In this document: piece after piece, positions 4,645 to 9,307 of the stretch | Layout of the letters: each line of letters begins with the position of its first letter | Position numbering within the stretch: the first letter of the stretch is position 1 | NCBI GenBank assembly: GCA_003978395.1 | Contig: QNZV01000067.1 | Location: 1-9,307 of the forward strand | Origin: Sulfurovum sp. | GTDB lineage: Bacteria > Campylobacterota > Campylobacteria > Campylobacterales > Sulfurovaceae | Direction: 5' to 3' | Length of the DNA stretch: 9,307 nt | Translations under genes and position numbers: made by a program | The notes under the pieces: generated by a model | What the model was told of the DNA's origin: nothing | What the model saw: only the letters and a program-made list of their open reading frames with translations | The model's database searches: none

Positions 4645-6378
4645 TTGAAACATCTTATAAACTTTATTGAATCTAAAAATATTAAAAAAACTAAAATATA
4701 TAAACATTTAAAATCTACAGAACAAGAGGCAAAAGTATTGCAGTATATCTGTAGGCGTTTTGTAAGAGGAATTGAAGAGACCATTGTTTTGGATATTTTA
4801 CAAGATAACTTTGAGTACAAAGGCTATGATTATTTAATTCATCTTAAAGTAATTAAAAAATTAATGGATATGGGATGGTTGGTTCAGATTTCTTTTGGAC
4901 AGATTAAAATCCAAGAGGTTTCAGAGCTTGAAATTCTCAATACTTCTGTGGGACCGAGTAGTAGTCTACTTCGTCTACTAGAAGAGGGGTCTTTAGAACT
5001 TACACTTCCTGATATAAAACCCTATACTGACCACTTGGAGTATCTGCAAGACCAATTTGATGTGATAGAACTTTTACATCAAATGTCTGTTTCAAAACAA
5101 GGGTTTTCAAACAACTCTTTGGGCTTAGGTCGTTTAAAAAATAAATTGACTCTCTTAACTCAGCGTATTGTAGAGCGATTAAAGATAACCAATGAACCCA
5201 TTATTGTCGAAGAGTTCTTTAAAGAGAAAAAGTTTGATAATAGAGAACAACTAATCTTTCTAGCACTTTTAAAAGAGGAATACTCTGGAGGTGAAGGTCA
5301 ATATCGAGATATGAATACCTTGATAGAGCTAATCTCTTTGGATGAGTATGACAAGATTCGTAACCGTTCTTTGCTTGAAGATGGTTCAAAGCTTTTAAGT
5401 GAAGAGATTATTGATTATGAAGAGATACTCAATATGTTTGGAGGAATTTCTCGCTCTTTTTATCTGCAAGAGCAGATACTACAAAAAATTATTCATCCCA
5501 ATAAAAAGAAGAAAGTTACAAAGTTAAAATTGGATAAATTGGTAGAAGAACAGGATATTTTTGAGTATTTAAAACCTACTACAGATTTGAATGATGTGGT
5601 CTTACACCCTAAGACCAGAGAGGTACTTGATACTCTTATAAAACAGGTCGATAAAGATGTTTTTGCAAAATTAAAGGCTTGGGGCATTAAAGATAAACGT
5701 AAAGGGATAGATGCACGTATTATTTTTTATGGAAGCCCTGGTACAGGCAAGACCATGACAGCTGTAAGTTTAGCAAAAACATTAAAACGTCCTATTCTAA
5801 GCTTTGATTGTTCTAAAATTTTATCTATGTATGTAGGAGAGAGTGAAAAGAATGTTCGTAAAATTTTTGATGACTTTAAAACACTTAGTAAAAAAGCAAA
5901 AGTAGACCCAATTTTATTACTCAATGAGGCAGACCAATTTTTGAGTAGCCGAACCGAAGGTGCAGGAAGTTCTGCCGATAAGATGCACAATCAGATGCAA
6001 AATATTTTTTTAGAGCAGATTGAACAGTTTGAAGGAATATTAATTGCTACGACAAACCTCTTAGAAAATATTGATAAAGCATTCTCCAGACGTTTTAATT
6101 ATAAAATAGAGTTTAAAAAACCTGATAAAAAACAGCGTAAACGTTTGTGGCATTTTATGTTGCCTGAAAAAGCAGACTATGATGAGGTCTTTGAAGTAGA
6201 AGAACTCTCTAAGCATGAGCTAACAGGTGGACAAATCAATTTAATTATTAGAAATACTGCGTATAAAGTAGCTATTAGAGATGAAAGTGTTTTCTCTATG
6301 AAAGATTTTTTAGATGAAATAGAAAAAGAGTTGGGTTCTAGTTTTGAAGGTAGCAAGAGTATGGGGTTTAAGGTTTAA
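4645..6378 (+). CDS. AAA+ ATPase with long N-terminal region, TTG start
   Basis: 577 residues. The start is TTG at 4645, chosen because AGGA is well placed and the next in-frame ATG is about residue 73. Residues 27-95 look helical with a possible winged-helix-like segment; 100-310 is a helical region of unknown role. The AAA core follows: Walker A GSPGTGKT (363-370), pore-loop-like YVGES (396-400), Walker B ILLLNEAD (423-430), sensor 1 ATTN (468-471), arginine-finger SRRF (481-484) and sensor 2 GGQ (528-530). Walker B has N427 where most AAA proteins have Asp, with the catalytic E428 kept; LLFNEAD-type versions occur in some related ATPases. It lacks FtsH protease or ClpX zinc domains, so it is probably an ATP-driven remodeller of unknown substrate. 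It stands alone between the RNA element and a terminator. Confidence 0.85.
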   Translation: MKHLINFIESKNIKKTKIYKHLKSTEQEAKVLQYICRRFVRGIEETIVLDILQDNFEYKGYDYLIHLKVIKKLMDMGWLVQISFGQIKIQEVSELEILNTSVGPSSSLLRLLEEGSLELTLPDIKPYTDHLEYLQDQFDVIELLHQMSVSKQGFSNNSLGLGRLKNKLTLLTQRIVERLKITNEPIIVEEFFKEKKFDNREQLIFLALLKEEYSGGEGQYRDMNTLIELISLDEYDKIRNRSLLEDGSKLLSEEIIDYEEILNMFGGISRSFYLQEQILQKIIHPNKKKKVTKLKLDKLVEEQDIFEYLKPTTDLNDVVLHPKTREVLDTLIKQVDKDVFAKLKAWGIKDKRKGIDARIIFYGSPGTGKTMTAVSLAKTLKRPILSFDCSKILSMYVGESEKNVRKIFDDFKTLSKKAKVDPILLLNEADQFLSSRTEGAGSSADKMHNQMQNIFLEQIEQFEGILIATTNLLENIDKAFSRRFNYKIEFKKPDKKQRKRLWHFMLPEKADYDEVFEVEELSKHELTGGQINLIIRNTAYKVAIRDESVFSMKDFLDEIEKELGSSFEGSKSMGFKV

Positions 6379-6398
6379 AATCAATTTTAGGATAAGCA

Positions 6399-6436
6399 GA
6401 ATTAATGCTATAGATTTATAGCATTAATTCTTTTAG
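6399..6436 (+). terminator. Perfect 14-bp hairpin terminator between convergent genes
   Basis: GAATTAATGCTATA (6399-6412) and its exact reverse complement (6417-6430) enclose a GATT loop, followed by TTTTAGTTT on the + strand. It lies in the 59 bases between the convergent AAA+ and oxidoreductase genes. It fits best as the + strand terminator and may also stop minus-strand transcripts, although the T-run on that side is poor. Confidence 0.85.
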
Positions 6437-6437
6437 T

Positions 6438-8573
6438 TTAAACAGTTTGAATAGATTGAGTTCGAATTGAATCTAAAATTTTAAAAGTTGTTTTACTTGT
6501 ATTATAGATGGATTCAAAACTAATAGCAGGATTTCCATTTTTAACAGATTCTTGAAAAGCTTTAAATTCATTAATAAAGCCTTTATCTTGATTAGAACTT
6601 TTGATTTTTTTATTCTTGCCATGATTATAAATTATTAATTCTCGAAAGTCTTTCATTTCCATACTTATCCCGTTTGAAAAGACCTCTATATATTCTTTAG
6701 GCATAAGAGAGTCTCCATAGGCATAATATGCTATTGTTGCGGTACTACCATTTTTATAGTTCAAAATAATATTTACATTATCTTCATTTGGAATAGACTG
6801 GTCCTCTTTTTCTACACATGACGCATAAACAGAACTAACCTCTGAACCAATTAAGAAGCTACAAGTATCAATAAAGTGACACACTTCGCCAATAATTCGA
6901 CCACCACCAATCTCTCGGTCTTGAATCCAAACATCTTTAGGAATAACTCCTGCATTGACTCTATAGTTAACGGCTATCTGTCCACTCAAATGATTTTTCA
7001 TCTCTTGAATCATAGGAGAGAATCTTCGATTAAACCCAACTTGTACAATAGATTTCCCATCATAAGCTTCACTAATTGCCTCTAGTTCTTCTTCATAGAT
7101 ACAGAGAGGTTTTTCAACAAAACAGTGTTTTTCATTTTCTATCGCTTCTTGTACTAAAGAGGCATGATTTTTATGTTGTGTGGTAATGATAACAGAGTTA
7201 ATTTCACTGTTTTTAAAAATTTCATTGCTATCTGTAGTTGTATATTTGAAATCATACTTTTTACCTGTTCCCTCTGCACTCACACCTGTTGCAGTACAAA
7301 CACCTACCAGTTCATATCCACCAACTTTTTGAATATTTGGTAAGATAACAGACTTTGTAAAGTTCCCAGCTCCAATAAGTCCCAAATTAACCTTATTGCT
7401 AGATATTACTTTATTGGTTCGCTTTACTACTTTATGTTCATCTAAATTGATTTCATTGTTGTACTCTAAGATAATTCCTAAATACTTCTCTTGAATCTTT
7501 CCTTCTAATAAATCATAAGCTTGCATCGCATCATTGTAGTCATAAGTATGAGTAAGTAGTGCTTTTGGAGATATTTTGCCCTCTTCAATAAGTCCTAAAA
7601 AAGCCTCGAAGTTTCTCTGTTCTGTCCATCGAACTAAATCATAAGGGTAATCAATCCCTTTCTCTTCATAAGCAGGGTCATAACGTCCTGGTCCATATGC
7701 CATAGAGAGTCTTAAATCTAACTCTTTTTTATAATAATCATTTCTAGGTATATCCATACCAACCATTCCCAAAAAGACCACACGACCACGCATTCTTGAA
7801 ATTTCAGCAGCATCAATTACAGGTTGATTTGAAGCTGTAGAAGCAGCGATAATAACAGCATCAACCCCATAACCATTAGAAAATTCATCAGATTTTTTGA
7901 TAAGTTCACTCGCATGACACGCCTCATCAGCACCCATTTCAAGAGCCAATTGAATTTTATCAGGGTCAACATCACTTCCAATAACCTTACATCCATTGGC
8001 TTTTAGTAGTTGCACAGCCAACTGACCTAAAAGACCTAAACCAATAACAGCCACTCGCTCTCCTAATTTTGGCTCAGTTTGACGAACCCCTTGAAGTGCA
8101 ATAGCCCCAACAGTTACAAATGAAGCATCAATATCATCAACCCCATCAGGGATTTTAACCATTAAATTTTTAGGAACATAATTAATCTCACTATGATTGG
8201 CATACCCTGCCCCACCACAAGCAACTCTATCTCCTATATTTATACCACTCATGTTTGAACCTACTTCAATAACACGACCTGCCAAACTATAACCTAGAGG
8301 GATGGGAGTATCAAGCTTTGTAAAAACTTTCTCCAACGTATTTTTTACACCCTCTTTTTTCATCTTGTCGACCACTTGCTTAACCAAATCTGGTCTATCT
8401 TTTGCTTTTGCTAACATTGATTTTTTTGCAAAATCAACAAGCATTTTTTCTGTACCTGCACTCACAAGACTTACTTTAGTCTCCACTAAAACACCATTTT
8501 CTTGACATACGGGGGCAGGTACTTTAAAAAGTCCTAACTCTCCTGTTTTAAAGCTTTGTATTAATTGTTTCAT
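6438..8573 (-). CDS. Bi-domain oxidoreductase: zinc-free MDR-type dehydrogenase fused to Gfo/Idh/MocA
   Basis: 711 residues, ATG at 8573 with AAGGAA (8579-8584) 5 bases upstream. Residues 1-370 are a medium-chain dehydrogenase: GYSLAGRVIEVG (94-105), GDRVACGGAGYANHSE (114-129), a Rossmann motif GLGLLG (178-183) and the dinucleotide-ribose acidic residue region SDVD (200-203). Residues 395-711 are a Gfo/Idh/MocA domain: GLIGAGNF (398-405), the VEKPL signature (486-490) with K488, and GEVCHFID (562-569) with H566 and D569. Such fusions are found in lipopolysaccharide, capsule and other surface-glycan loci and presumably oxidise or reduce nucleotide sugars or glycan intermediates; the substrate is unknown. 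The canonical structural zinc cysteines of alcohol dehydrogenases are not evident. It lies 20 bases downstream of another minus-strand gene, so it is probably the last gene of an operon ending at the terminator. Confidence 0.9.
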   Translation of the reverse strand: MKQLIQSFKTGELGLFKVPAPVCQENGVLVETKVSLVSAGTEKMLVDFAKKSMLAKAKDRPDLVKQVVDKMKKEGVKNTLEKVFTKLDTPIPLGYSLAGRVIEVGSNMSGINIGDRVACGGAGYANHSEINYVPKNLMVKIPDGVDDIDASFVTVGAIALQGVRQTEPKLGERVAVIGLGLLGQLAVQLLKANGCKVIGSDVDPDKIQLALEMGADEACHASELIKKSDEFSNGYGVDAVIIAASTASNQPVIDAAEISRMRGRVVFLGMVGMDIPRNDYYKKELDLRLSMAYGPGRYDPAYEEKGIDYPYDLVRWTEQRNFEAFLGLIEEGKISPKALLTHTYDYNDAMQAYDLLEGKIQEKYLGIILEYNNEINLDEHKVVKRTNKVISSNKVNLGLIGAGNFTKSVILPNIQKVGGYELVGVCTATGVSAEGTGKKYDFKYTTTDSNEIFKNSEINSVIITTQHKNHASLVQEAIENEKHCFVEKPLCIYEEELEAISEAYDGKSIVQVGFNRRFSPMIQEMKNHLSGQIAVNYRVNAGVIPKDVWIQDREIGGGRIIGEVCHFIDTCSFLIGSEVSSVYASCVEKEDQSIPNEDNVNIILNYKNGSTATIAYYAYGDSLMPKEYIEVFSNGISMEMKDFRELIIYNHGKNKKIKSSNQDKGFINEFKAFQESVKNGNPAISFESIYNTSKTTFKILDSIRTQSIQTV

Positions 8574-8593
8574 CTCTATTCCTTATTTTGAGT

Positions 8594-8650
8594 TTATATT
8601 AGTCTATTTATCTCATCTTCAATGTTAAAAGCAAGCTCTTTTACATCATC
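8594..8650 (-). CDS. C-terminal end of the upstream operon gene (cut by the chimeric junction)
   Basis: On the minus strand a frame reads DDVKELAFNIEDEINRLI and stops at 8594, 20 bases before the oxidoreductase start. Codon use is AT-rich like the other bacterial genes. The frame stays open to a TGA at 8699-8701, but beyond about 8650 the DNA reads as animal exon on the other strand, so the true gene is cut off near here. By position it is probably another surface-polysaccharide gene; 18 residues are too few to name it. Confidence 0.55.
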   Translation of the reverse strand, partial: DDVKELAFNIEDEINRLI

Positions 8651-8660
8651 TTGCAACTGC
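8640..8660. other. Bacterial/animal sequence junction
   Basis: On the left an AT-rich minus-strand coding frame runs to its stop at 8594; on the right the + strand LPVKGLLQY exon begins. The exact point cannot be fixed; it lies between about 8640 and 8660. It is probably an assembly or library chimera rather than a natural join. Confidence 0.6.
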
Positions 8661-9307
8661 CAGTTAAAGGACTGCTGCAGTACTGCCCAGACCCCTTCTC
8701 ACCTGTCTTGTCGCTTGACTGTCGCGACATCAAGGTGAGCTGAAAATTTCCGTTCTAGAGTGATTCTTTTATCCTACTACATAAATAAACTGATTACAAG
8801 ATCCCTGGATCTCACTGATCATCAATCAAAGCGAAGTGCCTACGCATAGTTATGCAATTTCAGAAAGGCTTCATTAGCTCATCTGCGTGAACGATTAGGC
8901 TTGCCATCATTTACGTTTCAGATTTGTACCCTTTTACCCGCCACTATCCCTATTATGCTTAGACGTGTAAAATAGGTAACTTGATGTTTTTCCCCGTGGG
9001 TTTGTACAAATTCAGAAAAATCGAAATACTGACGGGGTGGCTTTTTCTGCTAGATATTTTGCATATGAAACGTAATGACATCTCATGATGCGGCCACAAT
9101 GTCCCTCACCACCAATTTCTTCTTCTGTCCATCCCAAGGTGGGTGAGAATTTCACCCAGACTGATGTGGACCTGAACAAGATTCGCTACTCGCACACTAC
9201 CCGTATGGGGGTCACCCAGGGCGACAGCTTCGTCTTCGTCCTGTCCGACGGTACCCACAGGCGTCACGAGGAGACGTTCGAGATCAAAGTGAAGAACTCC
9301 CGCAAGG
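8651..9307 (+). CDS. Two exons of an animal CSPG/FREM-type extracellular-matrix protein (foreign to the bacterial sequence)
   Basis: Exon A (about 8651-8734) reads LQLPVKGLLQY...LSLDCRDIK and ends at AAG|GTGAGC, a strong splice donor. Exon B starts at 9139 after a pyrimidine-rich tract and CAAG, and stays open to the window end: VGENFTQTDVDLNKIRYSH, then DSFVFVLSDG and ETFEIKVKN. Both ends of the intron are phase 0, and the joined frame gives the order of a CSPG repeat (LPxxGxL, FTQxDVDxxxIxYxH, DSFxFxxSDG, TFxIxV), as in FRAS1/FREM extracellular-matrix proteins of animals. Codon third positions are rich in G and C, unlike the bacterial genes. Bacteria do have related cadherin-like repeats, but not a GT-AG intron. 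The host species cannot be told from this. Confidence 0.8.
8735..9138 (+). other. Spliceosomal intron (404 bases) with nested inverted repeats
   Basis: It begins GTGAGC and ends in a CT-rich tract plus CAAG. Stops occur in the exon frame. It contains nested inverted repeats: CATCAT/ATGATG (8905-8910, 9085-9090), TTACGTTTCA/TGAAACGTAA (8911-8920, 9066-9075), ATTTGTAC/GTACAAAT (8922-8929, 9004-9011) and CCCCGT/ACGGGG (8992-8997, 9032-9037). A 12-base palindrome GATCCCTGGATC lies at 8800-8811. The nested set may be an old foldback transposon. Confidence 0.65.

Noticed and set aside
5493..5990. Minus-strand open frames inside the AAA+ gene
   Set aside because: They lie opposite conserved AAA motifs, have no ribosome sites and give no recognisable protein; they are shadows.
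8651..9307. Cloning-vector or plasmid sequence at the contig end
   Set aside because: A CTGCAG site and sudden change in composition suggested vector, but no replication or resistance genes are seen, and the splice sites plus CSPG-like exons explain the region better.
8651..9307. Horizontal transfer of an animal gene into the bacterium
   Set aside because: An intact intron and the abrupt cut inside a bacterial operon gene fit a chimeric assembly more simply; nothing in the sequence supports integration.

Overview
The window is AT-rich with strong AAGGA-type ribosome binding sites, TATAAT -10 boxes lacking a clear -35 but preceded by T-tracts, and closely packed small periplasmic and lipoprotein genes. 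Together with the cytochrome, DUF3365, rhodanese and NifU-like content, this suggests a Campylobacterota (Sulfurovum/Sulfurimonas-like, sulfidic-habitat) genome. The last ~650 bases do not belong with the rest: they read as animal genomic DNA.

Layout. 1-609: the end of a NERD-type nuclease-related protein with two zinc ribbons. 678-956: a small Kazal-like lipoprotein. 1068-1661: a secreted DUF3365 haem protein. 1672-2293: a stretch of gene wreckage. It holds the tail of a lost cytochrome c, a cytochrome-like protein that has lost its haem-binding C-terminus, and an opposite-strand rhodanese remnant with a frameshift. The last two meet at about 2118-2121, where two convergent genes seem to have been fused by a deletion. 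2477-4306: a compact + strand operon-like run of a truncated NifU-like protein, TrmO (tRNA m6t6A37 methylation), an unknown lipoprotein, a small monohaem cytochrome c and YraN.

4307-4644 is a gene-free stretch carrying the most interesting element. A near-perfect extended -10 promoter is followed at the expected start site by two back-to-back stem-loops (11 bp and 14 bp) separated by one base. Both loops carry the same 14-base C/U-rich sequence. This looks like an undescribed small RNA or a structured leader for the next gene, a 577-residue AAA+ ATPase (4645-6378) with an Asn in place of the Walker B Asp. A perfect 14-bp terminator hairpin separates that gene from a convergent 711-residue bi-domain oxidoreductase (6438-8573, minus), a type usually found in surface-polysaccharide loci. 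Its upstream operon partner is visible only as the last 18 or so codons.

From about 8651 the composition changes. A + strand reading frame ends at a GT donor (8735), reopens after a pyrimidine tract and AG acceptor (9138) in the same phase, and encodes a CSPG/FREM-type extracellular-matrix repeat. The simplest explanation is a chimeric contig or host (animal) contamination joined to the bacterial sequence.
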